DNA of 64,000 nucleotides. Source: JANOYJ01 sp963792485. Its GTDB lineage: Bacteria > Pseudomonadota > Alphaproteobacteria > Rhizobiales > Rhizobiaceae. The position numbers were made by a program, and so were the translations under genes. The DNA lies in NCBI GenBank assembly GCA_963792485.1, contig CAWBWL010000007.1, forward strand, positions 372,001-436,000. The letters are read 5' to 3'. How positions within the stretch are numbered: position 1 is the stretch's first letter; the number at the start of each line of letters is the position of its first letter. Positions 1 through 8,682 of this stretch are shown here, piece after piece. The notes under the pieces are model-generated. The model was not told the origin of the DNA. It saw only the letters and a list, made by a program, of their open reading frames with translations, and did not search any database.

Positions 1-533
1 GTTGCCGTCGCCCCAGCGCAGAGAAATGCCGCGACCGCCGCGGCGGAGCCGCCGGATGATCCGCCGGGCACCATGTTGGCATTCGAGCCCGCCGCTTTCC
101 ACGGGTTCACGACCGGGCCGTAATAGGACGATTCATTGGACGAACCCATCGCAAACTCGTCCATATTCAGTTTGCCAAGCTGCACGGCGCCCGCAGCCCA
201 CAGATTAGCCGACACAGTCAATTCATAGCGGGGCTTGAAGCCGTCCAGCACATGCGAACAGGCTTGTGTGTGGTCGCCTTCGGTGGCGTAGAGATCCTTG
301 ATGCCGAGCGGAATGCCTTCAAGAGCGCCGGTATTGCCGGAGGCACGGCGCGCGTCAGATGCCGCAGCCATGGCCTGCGCCTTGTCATGCGTGACCGACA
401 CATAGGCGTTGAAGCTCGGATTGAACGCGTCAATTGCGGTCAGATAGGCTTGCGTGAGTTCGGCGGACGTGAACTCTTTGCCCGCCAGTCTGTCGCGCGC
501 TTCGGCAATGGTCAGTTGGGTTAAATCGGTCAT
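1..533 (-). CDS. gatA: Asp-tRNA(Asn)/Glu-tRNA(Gln) amidotransferase subunit A (N-terminal part)
   Basis: GatA is the amidase subunit of the GatCAB complex, which converts Glu-tRNA(Gln) and Asp-tRNA(Asn) to the correctly charged forms. About 177 N-terminal residues are present and the rest lies outside the window. The frame opens with MTDLTQLTIAEARDRLAG and is unbroken to the edge. It contains the amidase-signature elements GIKDLYAT, with the catalytic lysine, and VPGGSSGGSAAAVAA, with the first catalytic serine. It follows gatC by 44 nt, the usual order. The identity is secure; completeness cannot be judged. Confidence 0.93.
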   Translation of the reverse strand, partial: MTDLTQLTIAEARDRLAGKEFTSAELTQAYLTAIDAFNPSFNAYVSVTHDKAQAMAAASDARRASGNTGALEGIPLGIKDLYATEGDHTQACSHVLDGFKPRYELTVSANLWAAGAVQLGKLNMDEFAMGSSNESSYYGPVVNPWKAAGSNANMVPGGSSGGSAAAVAAFLCAGATA

Positions 534-577
534 GTCACTCTGCCGGTAATCTCTGAAACGGGTTCGCCAAGCGTCTG

Positions 578-865
578 TTATTCAACAACTTTCGGCACCA
601 CGAAGAAGTTCTCATCACTCGCAGGCGCATTCGCCACAATATCAGCGGCTTTCGCGCCATCCGTGATCACATCGGCCCGTTTTTTCATCGCGACCGGCAC
701 GACGGATGTCATGGGTTCAGCACCCGACACATCCACTTCGTTGAGCTGCTCAACAAAGCCGAGAATGCCGTTGAGTTCGCCCACCATGCGCACCGCATCC
801 TCCTCGCTGACAGCAATGCGCGACAGTTTGGCGACGCGTTTGACGGTGGCGAGATCAACGGACAT
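578..865 (-). CDS. gatC: Amidotransferase subunit C
   Basis: This 95-residue protein matches the small GatC subunit, which stabilises GatA and GatB. It starts MSVDLATVKRVAKLSRIAV and contains the family segment LNGILGFVEQLNEVDVSGAEP, followed by a proline/valine-rich tail typical of the belt that wraps around GatA. Length is normal for the family. It lies downstream of rplQ behind a strong hairpin at 952-974, so it is probably expressed mainly from its own promoter or by read-through from the ribosomal operon. Confidence 0.95.
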   Translation of the reverse strand: MSVDLATVKRVAKLSRIAVSEEDAVRMVGELNGILGFVEQLNEVDVSGAEPMTSVVPVAMKKRADVITDGAKAADIVANAPASDENFFVVPKVVE

Positions 866-951
866 CTAAGGCTCCAAGGAGATTTTATGGCAGTCGTATA
901 GGGTTGCGTGCGCGGGAGCGCAACGGGTCAGAGCGTTGTCACCGAAATGGA

Positions 952-974
952 ACGGGGACCCAAAAGGTCCCCGT
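952..974 (-). terminator. Hairpin after rplQ
   Basis: A perfect 9-bp stem (ACGGGGACC and its complement) closes a 5-nt loop, 27 nt after the rplQ stop. No good U-run follows on the minus strand, so it may be a weak terminator or an RNA 3'-end protector at the end of the alpha operon, before gatC. Confidence 0.6.
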
Positions 975-1000
975 CTGAACTTTCGATGCTGCGCGGCGTA

Positions 1001-1426
1001 TCACGCTGCTTCGGCTGTCTTCGCCTCGGCTTCAACCCGGACGCGGTCAGCGGCGCCCTTGGCTGACGTATCACGATCGACAAACTCGATGACCGCAAGC
1101 GCTGCATTGTCGCCACGGCGGAAGCCCGCCTTCATGATGCGCAGATACCCGCCATGGCGGCTGGCATAGCGCGGGGCGAGCGTTGCAAAGAGCTTTGCCA
1201 CATGCTTGTCGTCCCGGATCGCCGAAATCGCCTGGCGGCGGGCATGCAGATCGCCGCGCTTTGCGAGCGTGACGAGCTTTTCCATGATCGGGCGGATTTC
1301 CTTGGCCTTCTGCAAGGTCGTCACGATCTGCTCATGCTCGATGAGCGAGGCCGCCATGTTCGAGAACATGGCCTTGCGGTGGGCTGCGGTCCGATTGAGC
1401 TTGCGGCCTGCACTGGCGTGACGCAT
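1001..1426 (-). CDS. rplQ: 50S ribosomal protein L17
   Basis: L17 is a large-subunit protein near the exit tunnel. The start MRHASAGRKLNRTAAHRKAM and the segments SLIEHEQIVTT and AIRDDKHVAKLF are typical. The 141 residues include the longer acidic/alanine-rich tail common in alphaproteobacteria. It is the last ribosomal gene of the cluster, 43 nt after rpoA, and is followed by a hairpin at 952-974. The frame is intact. Confidence 0.97.
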   Translation of the reverse strand: MRHASAGRKLNRTAAHRKAMFSNMAASLIEHEQIVTTLQKAKEIRPIMEKLVTLAKRGDLHARRQAISAIRDDKHVAKLFATLAPRYASRHGGYLRIMKAGFRRGDNAALAVIEFVDRDTSAKGAADRVRVEAEAKTAEAA

Positions 1427-1469
1427 GAGCTTTCTCCTTCAACTGAGTGACTGAAAACGCTTGCCGCGC

Positions 1470-2483
1470 TCAGTATTGATCTTCGTAACGTTTGGCGAGG
1501 TCTTCGATATTCTCAGGCGGCCACTCGGCGACTTCCATGCCAAGGTGCAGCCCCATGGAGGCGAGGACCTCCTTGATTTCGTTGAGCGACTTGCGGCCAA
1601 AGTTTGGTGTCCGCAGCATTTCGCCTTCTGACTTCTGGATCAGATCGCCAATGTAGACGATGTTGTCGTTCTTCAGACAATTGGCCGAACGGACAGACAG
1701 CTCGAGCTCGTCGACCTTCTTGAGCAGCGCCGGGTTGAATGCAAGTTCCTGAACCTGCTCGGCAGCGCTTTCCTTTTGCGGTTCGTCGAAGTTGACGAAA
1801 ATCGCCAGCTGGTCCTGCAGGATGCGCGCAGCATAGGCGACAGAGTCTTCGCCGGATATCGACCCATTGGTCTCGATAGTCATCGTGAGCTTGTCATAGT
1901 CGAGAAACTGGCCCTCGCGGGTGTTCTCAACCTTGTAGGAAACCTTCTTCACCGGCGAGTAGAGGCTGTCGACGGGGATAAGCCCAATCGGCGCATCTTC
2001 CGAACGGTTGCGCTCGGCGGCCACGTAGCCCTTGCCGGAATTGACGGTGAACTCCATGCGGATTTCAGCGGCATCGTCGAGGGTGCAGATGACATGCTCG
2101 GGATTGAGGATTTCCACGTCGCCCACGGTCTGGATGTCCCCGGCGGTCACAATGCCGGGACCCGCCTTGCGCACAACCATGCGCTTGGGACCATCGCCGT
2201 CCATGCGGATCGCGATTTCCTTGATGTTGAGAATAATGTCGGTCACGTCTTCGCGCACACCAGCAATCGAGGAGAACTCGTGCAGCACGCCGTCGATTTG
2301 AACGGCCGTGATGGCCGCGCCGCGGAGTGAGGAGAGCAGCACACGGCGCAGCGCATTGCCGAGCGTCAAGCCGAAGCCGCGCTCCAGCGGCTCGGCGACA
2401 AGCGTTGCCTTGGTGCGGGACGAGCCTGCCTGAAACTCAACCTTGTTTGGCTTGATGAGGTCTTGCCAATTTTTCTGGATCAT
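1470..2483 (-). CDS. rpoA: RNA polymerase alpha subunit
   Basis: RpoA nucleates assembly of RNA polymerase and contacts UP elements and activators through its C-terminal domain. The N-terminal dimerisation domain shows EPLERGFGLTLGNALRRVLLSS. The C-terminal helix-hairpin domain shows LSVRSANCLKNDNIVYIGDL and GRKSLNEIKEVL. I place the start at MIQKNWQDLIKPNK (337 residues), which matches the family; an in-frame ATG ten codons upstream adds an atypical lysine-rich leader. A GC-rich hairpin at 2550-2569 separates it from rpsK and may uncouple its expression from the ribosomal genes. Confidence 0.97.
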   Translation of the reverse strand: MIQKNWQDLIKPNKVEFQAGSSRTKATLVAEPLERGFGLTLGNALRRVLLSSLRGAAITAVQIDGVLHEFSSIAGVREDVTDIILNIKEIAIRMDGDGPKRMVVRKAGPGIVTAGDIQTVGDVEILNPEHVICTLDDAAEIRMEFTVNSGKGYVAAERNRSEDAPIGLIPVDSLYSPVKKVSYKVENTREGQFLDYDKLTMTIETNGSISGEDSVAYAARILQDQLAIFVNFDEPQKESAAEQVQELAFNPALLKKVDELELSVRSANCLKNDNIVYIGDLIQKSEGEMLRTPNFGRKSLNEIKEVLASMGLHLGMEVAEWPPENIEDLAKRYEDQY

Positions 2484-2549
2484 TTGTCTTTTCTTTCCAT
2501 CTATCGCCACCATTCAATCGTGACGCTTTGGGGAATCGCTATTTCAGTG

Positions 2550-2569
2550 AGGCGGCGATTGCGCCGCCT
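2550..2569 (-). other. GC-rich hairpin between rpsK and rpoA
   Basis: A perfect 8-bp stem (AGGCGGCG/CGCCGCCT) with a 4-nt loop begins 13 nt after the rpsK stop. It has no U-run, so an attenuator or processing site is more likely than a full terminator. The same 8-bp stem recurs between rpoB and rpoC. Confidence 0.5.
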
Positions 2570-2581
2570 TGCAAATGCAAA

Positions 2582-2971
2582 TTAAACGCGGCGCTTCTTG
2601 CGCGGGCGGCAGCCATTGTGCGGGATCGGCGTCACATCACGGATCGAGGTGATGGTGAAGCCTGCAGCCTGCAAAGCGCGAAGAGCGGACTCACGGCCAG
2701 AGCCGGGTCCTGTTACTTCGACTTCAACCTGCTTCATGCCGTGCTCGGCAGCCTTCTTGGCGCAGTCCTCGGCGGCCAGCTGGGCGGCAAACGGCGTTGA
2801 CTTGCGCGAGCCCTTGAAGCCCTGCGCACCGGCCGATGACCAGGCAATCGTGTTGCCCTGCGCGTCAGTGATCGTCACCAGCGTGTTGTTGAATGTCGAG
2901 TTGACATGGGCGATGCCCGTGGAAATGTTTTTTCGTTCGCGGCGGCGAACGCGTGCGGCTTCTTTGGCCAT
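2582..2971 (-). CDS. rpsK: 30S ribosomal protein S11
   Basis: S11 lies on the platform of the small subunit near the Shine-Dalgarno helix. The 129-residue frame starting MAKEAARVRRRERKN contains the signature GIAHVNSTFNNTLVTITD and ends in the basic tail PIPHNGCRPRKKRRV. An upstream in-frame ATG (MRSTEGLS) is ignored because family members start at MAKEA. It lies between rpsM and rpoA as in most bacteria. Confidence 0.97.
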   Translation of the reverse strand: MAKEAARVRRRERKNISTGIAHVNSTFNNTLVTITDAQGNTIAWSSAGAQGFKGSRKSTPFAAQLAAEDCAKKAAEHGMKQVEVEVTGPGSGRESALRALQAAGFTITSIRDVTPIPHNGCRPRKKRRV

Positions 2972-3090
2972 GGATAGTCCTTCCGTTGATCTCAATCACC
3001 GCCGTAATGCCAGCGGCTAAACCATGCTCCATTCTCGTGCGGAACAAACACGCAGCAAGGCGCGCAGTTGGCGCGCCGAGTGAAATGCGA

Positions 3091-3460
3091 TTACTTCTTC
3101 TTGCCCGGCGATTGCCTTGGCGGGACCCTTGCGGGTGCGCGCATTGGTATGCGTGCGCTGGCCGCGTGTTGGCAGGCCCTTGCGGTGACGCAGGCCGCGA
3201 TAGCAGCCCAGATCCTGCAGGCGCTTGATGTTCATCGAGGTCTCGCGGCGCAAATCACCTTCAACCTGATAATCCTGGTCAATCGCTTCGCGGATCTGCA
3301 AGACCTCGGCGTCGGTCAATTCGTTGACGCGGCGCGCTTCGGGAATGCCGACTTTGGTGACAATGTCACGGGCAAACTTGTTGCCGATTCCGTGGATATA
3401 GGTCAGCGCAATGATGACCCTTTTATTCGTCGGGATGTTCACACCGGCGATACGTGCCAT
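3091..3460 (-). CDS. rpsM: 30S ribosomal protein S13 (frameshift near the C-terminus)
   Basis: S13 sits in the head of the 30S subunit and contacts P-site tRNA and the 50S subunit. The frame begins MARIAGVNIPTNKRV and shows the helix-turn-helix and the motif RGLRHRKGLPTRGQRTHTNART. Near the end a run of three C at 3104-3106 seems to hold one extra base. As given, the frame runs on to 3017 with unrelated residues. Removing one base yields the normal ending KAIAGKKK and a stop at 3091, giving 122 residues. I treat this as a sequencing error. Confidence 0.93.
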
Positions 3461-3640
3461 TTTCTTCTCCATGTGGGCCGGATCAGGTCCGGCGCTTGGT
3501 TATCCCGCGTCCGGTGGAGGCCGGCCCTTGCGGGTGTGCTTTGGACGCGTCAAGCCGCGCCGTTCAACACGTTGAAAGACGCGTCGCGATACGGCGGCGC
3601 GCCGGCATTGTCAACTCATCTGAGCAAACTAATTTTAAGT

Positions 3641-4224
3641 TCAGATGGCTTTCAGAACTTTGCCTATTGATGCCGTCACGTCATCCATGGATGCCATGCC
3701 ATCGACCGTGCGCAGCAGCTTCTTGGCGTGATAGTAGCCGACGAGCGCTGCGGTCTTCTTGTAGTATTCACGCAGCCGCTCTTCAAAGACGAGCGGGTTA
3801 TCATCCTTGCGCACAGGCTGCCCCGCCGCCTTGGCGTCTTCTGCCCGCTTGATGATGCGGCCAACCAAGGCCTTGTCATCGACAACCAGCTCAATAACGG
3901 CATCAAGCGGCGTATGTTTAAGGCGCAGCATCTCTTCCACCGCATCGGCCTGCGCAGCGTGCGCGGATAGCCGTCCAGGATAAAACCCCTGGCGCAGTCC
4001 GGAGCGTCAAGCCGTTCGGAGACAATGCCGTTGACGATCTCATCGGAGACGAGTTCGCCGGCATCCATAACCGCCTTGGCGCGTTTGCCAATTTCAGTTC
4101 CTGCCTGAACTGCGGCGCGCAGCATGTCACCGGTCGAAAGCTGGGGGATGCCATGCGCTTCGACAAGCCGCTGCGCCTGGGTCCCCTTCCCCGCGCCGGG
4201 CGGTCCGAGAAGAATGAGTCTCAT
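3641..4224 (-). CDS. adk: Adenylate kinase (one-base deletion)
   Basis: Adk interconverts ATP+AMP and two ADP. The N-terminal half has the P-loop GPPGAGKGTQA, the AMP-binding TGDMLRAAV and the segment FILDGYPRT. Immediately after this, near 3957, one base is missing, and the second half (QADAVEEMLRLKHTPLDAV to the end) continues in another frame. Restoring it gives about 194 residues, with a short lid lacking zinc cysteines. Its start overlaps the secY stop as ATGA, which indicates translational coupling. A functional gene with a sequence error is far more likely than a pseudogene, since adk is essential. Confidence 0.93.
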
Positions 4225-5561
4225 CGTCCCCGCTTGCCTCCGCGCAGCTTCGACTTCTTGATCAGGCCCTCATATTGATGGGCGATCAGATGGCCCTGTA
4301 TCTGCGCCACAGTGTCGAGTGTCACACTGACGACAATGAGAAGCGAAGTGCCGCCGAGATAGAATGGCACGCCGGTCGCGGAAATCAGGAATTCGGGAAT
4401 GAGACAGACAAGGGCCATGTAGATCGCGCCAACGACGGTGATGCGGGTCAGCACATAATCGATGTATTCTGCCGTGCGCTCGCCCGGACGGATGCCCGGG
4501 ATAAAGCCGGAATGCCGCTTCAAATTATCGGCCGTGTCCTTCGGATTGAAGACGATGGCCGTGTAGAAGAAGGCGAAGAAAATGATCAGAGCGCCGAATG
4601 TCAGCATATAGAGCGGCTGACCATGGCCTAAAGATGCGAGGATTGCGGACGCCCACCCTGGCAGCGTTTCAGCATTGGAAAAACCAGCAATGGTGGCTGG
4701 CAGCAGCAGCAGCGACGACGCGAAAATCGGCGGAATGACGCCCGCGGTGTTGAGCTTTAGCGGAAGGTGCGACGTGTCGCCCTGAAACATCTTGTTCCCG
4801 ACTTGCCGCTTTGGATACTGGATCAGCAGACGCCGCTGCGCGCGCTCCATGAAGACGATAAAGGCGACCAGGACGATGGCCAAAACGATAATGGCCAGGA
4901 TGATCCCGGTGGACAGCGCTCCTGTGCGTCCCAACTCCAAAGTGCCCGAGATGGCGCTTGGAAGATTTGCGACGATGCCGGCAAAGATGATCAGCGAAAT
5001 GCCGTTGCCGATGCCGCGCGCTGTAATCTGCTCGCCGAGCCACATCAGGAACATGGTGCCGCCAACAAGCGTGATCACGGTCGAAAGCCGGAAGAACATG
5101 CCGGGGTCTGTGACCAGCCCTGGACTGCCCTCAAGGCCGACAGAGATGCCATATGCCTGAACGGTAGCCAGAAGCACCGTGCCATAACGGGTATATTGAT
5201 TGATGACCTTGCGGCCCTGTTCGCCTTCCTTCTTCAGCTGTTCGAGCGTCGGAATGACCGAAGTCATCAGCTGAACGATGATGGAAGCCGAGATGTAAGG
5301 CATGATGCCGAGCGCGAAAATGGCCATGCGCTCAACAGCGCCGCCCGCGAACATGTTGAAAATGCCGAGAATGCCGCCGCTCTGGCGCTGAAACGCTTGC
5401 GCGAGTGCTTCAAGGTCAATGCCGGGCAGCGGGATGTAGGTGCCGAGGCGGTAAATCAGCAGCGCGCCCAGCGTGAACCAGATGCGCTTCTTCAGCTCTT
5501 CCGCGCGCCCGAAGGCGGCGAAGTTGAGATTGGAGGCAAGTTGTTCGGCTGCTGAAGCCAT
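4221..5561 (-). CDS. secY: Protein translocase subunit SecY
   Basis: SecY is the channel of the Sec translocon in the inner membrane. The 446-residue frame has the expected ten hydrophobic segments. Family segments include YRLGTYIPLPGID, LGIMPYISASIIVQLMTSV, the long cytoplasmic loop with IQYPKRQVGNKMFQGDTSHLPLKLN (split by the loop residues), and the tail KSKLRGGKRGR. It is complete. It is preceded by a UUCG-capped hairpin and followed by adk with a 4-nt overlap. Confidence 0.97.
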   Translation of the reverse strand: MASAAEQLASNLNFAAFGRAEELKKRIWFTLGALLIYRLGTYIPLPGIDLEALAQAFQRQSGGILGIFNMFAGGAVERMAIFALGIMPYISASIIVQLMTSVIPTLEQLKKEGEQGRKVINQYTRYGTVLLATVQAYGISVGLEGSPGLVTDPGMFFRLSTVITLVGGTMFLMWLGEQITARGIGNGISLIIFAGIVANLPSAISGTLELGRTGALSTGIILAIIVLAIVLVAFIVFMERAQRRLLIQYPKRQVGNKMFQGDTSHLPLKLNTAGVIPPIFASSLLLLPATIAGFSNAETLPGWASAILASLGHGQPLYMLTFGALIIFFAFFYTAIVFNPKDTADNLKRHSGFIPGIRPGERTAEYIDYVLTRITVVGAIYMALVCLIPEFLISATGVPFYLGGTSLLIVVSVTLDTVAQIQGHLIAHQYEGLIKKSKLRGGKRGR

Positions 5562-5638
5562 GGATTTTCTCCGGAATCACCATGCGCGGCATTTGGCGCG
5601 CATCAGGGCGAGATAAGAAATGGCTGGCGCATATGCAA

Positions 5639-5658
5639 GCGGCGCCCGAAGGCGCCGC
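5639..5658 (-). other. UUCG-capped hairpin between rplO and secY
   Basis: A perfect 8-bp stem GCGGCGCC/GGCGCCGC carries a UUCG tetraloop when read on the minus strand. It begins 9 nt after the rplO stop. No U-run follows. The position suggests a transcript 3'-end stabiliser or attenuator that lowers secY relative to ribosomal proteins; this is inference. Confidence 0.55.
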
Positions 5659-5666
5659 CGCAATCA

Positions 5667-6155
5667 CTACTCGGCTTTGGCTTTAGCTTCGGCCTTGGGC
5701 TCAGGAAGCTTGACGCTGCCGCCCGCCTTTTCGATTTTTGCAATCGCCGCCTTGGACGCGCCGGATGCTTCAACCGTGACCTTCGCCTTGATCTCACCGT
5801 CAGACAAAACACGGAAACCGTCCAGCGCGCGGCGGAACACACCCGCGGCTTTCAAAGCGTCGAAATTGATGACGGCCTTGGGGTCAAGTTTCTTCGCGTC
5901 TATCGCCACCTGAATGCGGCCGACAGAAACAACGTTGAAGGTCTTGGCGTGGATATTAGTGAAACCGCGCTTTGGCAGACGCCGGAAAATCGGCATCTGG
6001 CCGCCTTCGAAGCCGTTAATGGCAACGCCGGAGCGGGATTTCTGACCCTTGACGCCACGGCCTGCGGTCTTGCCGGAGCCAGAGCCGATACCGCGGCCCA
6101 AGCGCTTGCGCGCCTTGGTGGCGCCTTCGGCGTCCTTGAGTTCATTGAGTTTCAT
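5667..6155 (-). CDS. rplO: 50S ribosomal protein L15
   Basis: L15 is a late-assembling large-subunit protein. The frame begins MKLNELKDAEGATKARKRLG and has the glycine/arginine-rich extension GRGIGSGSGKTAGRGVKGQ. It ends in an alanine/lysine-rich tail, 162 residues in all. An in-frame ATG 31 codons upstream reads through the rpmD-rplO gap and is rejected. It lies between rpmD and secY, as usual. Confidence 0.96.
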   Translation of the reverse strand: MKLNELKDAEGATKARKRLGRGIGSGSGKTAGRGVKGQKSRSGVAINGFEGGQMPIFRRLPKRGFTNIHAKTFNVVSVGRIQVAIDAKKLDPKAVINFDALKAAGVFRRALDGFRVLSDGEIKAKVTVEASGASKAAIAKIEKAGGSVKLPEPKAEAKAKAE

Positions 6156-6174
6156 ATCAGTCTCTCCTGAGCGC

Positions 6175-6375
6175 TCAAGCCCCGTCCACAAGGCGGACGA
6201 GATGAGCAACCTTGGCGACCATGCCGCGTACGGACGGCGTGTCTTCAAGCGTGCTCTTGCGGTGCATTTTGTTCAAGCCGAGACCAATGAGCGTTGCGCG
6301 CTGGTCTTTTGAACGGCGGATGGGACTGCCTGTCTGCTCGACAGTCAGCGTCTTTCCTGCGGGTTTCTTTGCCAT
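6175..6375 (-). CDS. rpmD: 50S ribosomal protein L30
   Basis: L30 is a small protein (66 residues) of the central protuberance side of the 50S. The start MAKKPAGKTLTVEQTGSPIR and the motif TLIGLGLNKMHRKSTLEDTP identify it. A longer in-frame start at 6468 would overlap rpsE and is not used. It is 16 nt from rpsE and 19 nt from rplO, within one transcription unit. Confidence 0.95.
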   Translation of the reverse strand: MAKKPAGKTLTVEQTGSPIRRSKDQRATLIGLGLNKMHRKSTLEDTPSVRGMVAKVAHLVRLVDGA

Positions 6376-6391
6376 GATCTGCTCTCCGCCT

Positions 6392-6958
6392 CTATTCGTC
6401 TGCGCCGACGACAGCGCTGCGGCGCGCCTGCAAAGTGGCGTATTTGATACCACGGCGAGAAGCGACATCCTTGGGATGCATCTGATGCCTCAAGGCGTCA
6501 AACGTGGCGCGCACCATGTTGTACGGGTTGGACGAACCAAGCGACTTCGTCACAACGTCAGCAACACCGACCGCCTCGAAAACAGCGCGCATCGGACCGC
6601 CGGCGATGATGCCCGTCCCGGCTGGCGCCATGCGGATCACAACGCGGCCGGCGCCATGACGGCCCTCCACGTCGTGATGCAGCGTACGACCCGAACGGAG
6701 CGGGACGAACAGCAGTTCGCGCTTGGCGGCCTCAGTCGCCTTGCGGATCGCCTCAGGCACTTCACGCGCCTTGCCATGACCGAAACCAACGCGGCCCTTC
6801 TGATCGCCTACGACGACCAGCGCCGCAAAACCGAAGCGACGGCCGCCCTTAACAACTTTGGCAACGCGATTGATGTGAACGAGCTTGTCGACAAATTCGC
6901 TGTCGCGCTCATCACGGTTGCGGTCATCACGACCACCGCGCTCTCTTTGTTGTGCCAT
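6392..6958 (-). CDS. rpsE: 30S ribosomal protein S5
   Basis: S5 acts in mRNA unwinding at the entry site and in decoding accuracy. The 188-residue protein begins with a charged arginine/aspartate-rich stretch typical of alphaproteobacteria. It then has the double-stranded RNA-binding segment LVHINRVAKVVKGGRRFGFA and the motif GTGIIAGGPMRAVFEAVGV. The frame is intact, with no visible alteration at the VVKGGRRF loop tied to ambiguity mutations. Confidence 0.96.
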   Translation of the reverse strand: MAQQRERGGRDDRNRDERDSEFVDKLVHINRVAKVVKGGRRFGFAALVVVGDQKGRVGFGHGKAREVPEAIRKATEAAKRELLFVPLRSGRTLHHDVEGRHGAGRVVIRMAPAGTGIIAGGPMRAVFEAVGVADVVTKSLGSSNPYNMVRATFDALRHQMHPKDVASRRGIKYATLQARRSAVVGADE

Positions 6959-6998
6959 ATCCTTATTCCTTGTTTTTTTCCGGAAGCACCGATTGAAA

Positions 6999-7361
6999 CT
7001 AGAAGCTCAGACCCGCTTCGCGGGCAGCTTCGGCGAGCGCCTTGACACGGCCATGGAAAATATAAGCGCCACGGTCGAACACGACTTCGGACACGCCAGC
7101 CTTCTTCGCACGCTCGGCAACGAGTTTGCCAACATGCGAGGCAGCAGCGGAGTCCGCACCAGTCTTCTTGGCCGTCTTGAAATCGGCGTCGAGTGTCGAA
7201 GCCGATGCAAGCGTCTTGCCATGCGCGTCGTCAATGATCTGCGCATAGATATTCTTTGATGTGCGGTGCACGGACAGACGCGGACGGCCGTTTGCAACCG
7301 CCTTGATCTGCCTGCGCACGCGCTGACCGCGGCGCTGGAGCGTGTCTTTTGAGGATGCCAT
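6999..7361 (-). CDS. rplR: 50S ribosomal protein L18
   Basis: L18 binds 5S rRNA together with L5 and L25. The protein has 120 residues. It contains RLSVHRTSKNIYAQIIDD, a conserved centre around KTGADSAAASHVGKLVAERA, and the ending FDRGAYIFHGRVKALAEAAR. It is intact and sits between rplF and rpsE. Confidence 0.96.
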   Translation of the reverse strand: MASSKDTLQRRGQRVRRQIKAVANGRPRLSVHRTSKNIYAQIIDDAHGKTLASASTLDADFKTAKKTGADSAAASHVGKLVAERAKKAGVSEVVFDRGAYIFHGRVKALAEAAREAGLSF

Positions 7362-7373
7362 GATCCGTATCCC

Positions 7374-7907
7374 TTACTTCTTCTTGCCTTCTTTGCGGAC
7401 AATCCGCTCCCCGGCGTATTTGACGCCCTTGCCCTTGTAGGGCTCGGGACCGCGGAATTCGCGGATTTCTGCCGCAACCTGGCCGACTTGCTGCTTGTTG
7501 ATGCCGTTGACGATGATTTCTGTCGGCTTGGGCACCGATACCGTGATGCCGGTCGGCACTTTGTAGACAACTTCATGGCTGAAGCCGAGCGACAGCTGCA
7601 AATCCTTGCCCTGCATCGCGGCGCGGTAGCCAACGCCGTTGATTTCAAGTCGGCGCTCAAAGCCGTCTTTCACACCGGTGAAGATGTTCGCGATCATTGT
7701 CCGTGACATGCCCCATTTGGAGCGCGCCGGCTTTGATTGATCGCGCGGATCAACCTTGATCGCGCCATCATTCATGGCGACCAGCACTTCATCATGGACG
7801 GTAAAGGACAATTCGCCCTTTGGTCCCTTGGCCTTCACGACCTGACCCTCCAGGGTGGCAGTGACGCCAGCCGGCACTTCGAGGGGTTTCTTACCAATAC
7901 GAGACAT
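7374..7907 (-). CDS. rplF: 50S ribosomal protein L6
   Basis: L6 lies near the GTPase-associated region of the 50S. It has 177 residues in two similar halves. It starts MSRIGKKPLEVPAGV and contains the C-terminal signature QVGQVAAEIREFRGPEPYKG followed by KGVKYAGERIVRKEGKKK. The frame is complete and 12 nt separate it from rplR. Confidence 0.97.
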   Translation of the reverse strand: MSRIGKKPLEVPAGVTATLEGQVVKAKGPKGELSFTVHDEVLVAMNDGAIKVDPRDQSKPARSKWGMSRTMIANIFTGVKDGFERRLEINGVGYRAAMQGKDLQLSLGFSHEVVYKVPTGITVSVPKPTEIIVNGINKQQVGQVAAEIREFRGPEPYKGKGVKYAGERIVRKEGKKK

Positions 7908-7943
7908 TTTTCTGTCCTGTCCTTTAAGCTTGATCCTGCCTGA

Positions 7944-8342
7944 TTAGAAAATCTGGCAGAGGATTTCGCCGCCGACATTCTGCTCACGCGCGTCATGGTC
8001 CGCCATCACGCCTTTTGGCGTCGAAAGAATCGACACGCCGAGACCGTTGGCAACATGCGGAATGGATTTGGAGGCGACGTACACACGGCGGCCCGGCTTC
8101 GAAACACGCGAAATCTCGCGAATAACCGCCGAACCCTCGTGATATTTCAACTCAATCTCAAGCTCGGACTTGCCGTTGTCGAAATCAACTTGCGCGTAAT
8201 CGCGGATGTAGCCTTCCGACTTCATCACATCGAGAACGCGGGCGCGCAGCTTGGAAGCAGGCGAAGTTACCTTCGACTTCTTGCGGACAAGCGCGTTGCG
8301 GATGCGTGTGAGCATATCGCCCAATGGATCACTTAATGACAT
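7944..8342 (-). CDS. rpsH: 30S ribosomal protein S8
   Basis: S8 binds helix 21 of 16S rRNA. In E. coli it also represses the spc operon by binding a site near rplE; such a site was not tested here. The 132 residues include MSLSDPLGDMLTRIRNAL and the C-terminal signature GLGVSILSTPKGVMADHDAR. The frame is complete. Confidence 0.97.
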   Translation of the reverse strand: MSLSDPLGDMLTRIRNALVRKKSKVTSPASKLRARVLDVMKSEGYIRDYAQVDFDNGKSELEIELKYHEGSAVIREISRVSKPGRRVYVASKSIPHVANGLGVSILSTPKGVMADHDAREQNVGGEILCQIF

Positions 8343-8353
8343 CTGGCGTCTCC

Positions 8354-8659
8354 TTACCAGCTTGACTTGACAATGCCGGGGATCAACCCGAGCGAACCGA
8401 GTTCGCGCAATGCGATACGCGACATTTTCAGCTTGCGATAATAGGCGCGCGGACGGCCTGTCACTTCGCAGCGGTTGCGCAGACGTATCTTCGCCGAATT
8501 GCGCGGCAATTCAGCGAGTTTCATCTGCGCTTGGAAGCGCTCTTCAATCGGCAGCGACTTGTTGGATGTCAGTGCCTTCAGTTTCGCACGCTTGGAAGCA
8601 AACCGCTTGACGAGTTTCGCCCGGTTATTGTTCTTCTCGACTGCGCTGGTCTTAGCCAT
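8354..8659 (-). CDS. rpsN: 30S ribosomal protein S14 (zinc-free form)
   Basis: S14 is a head protein of the 30S subunit. The 101-residue length and the absence of a CXXC...CXXC zinc ribbon place it in the long, zinc-independent class. It contains RCEVTGRPRAYYRKLKMSRI and ALRELGSLGLIPGIVKSSW. It lies between rplE and rpsH and is intact. Confidence 0.96.
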   Translation of the reverse strand: MAKTSAVEKNNNRAKLVKRFASKRAKLKALTSNKSLPIEERFQAQMKLAELPRNSAKIRLRNRCEVTGRPRAYYRKLKMSRIALRELGSLGLIPGIVKSSW

Positions 8660-8682
8660 GTCTTATGCCTCTCTGCTTGCCG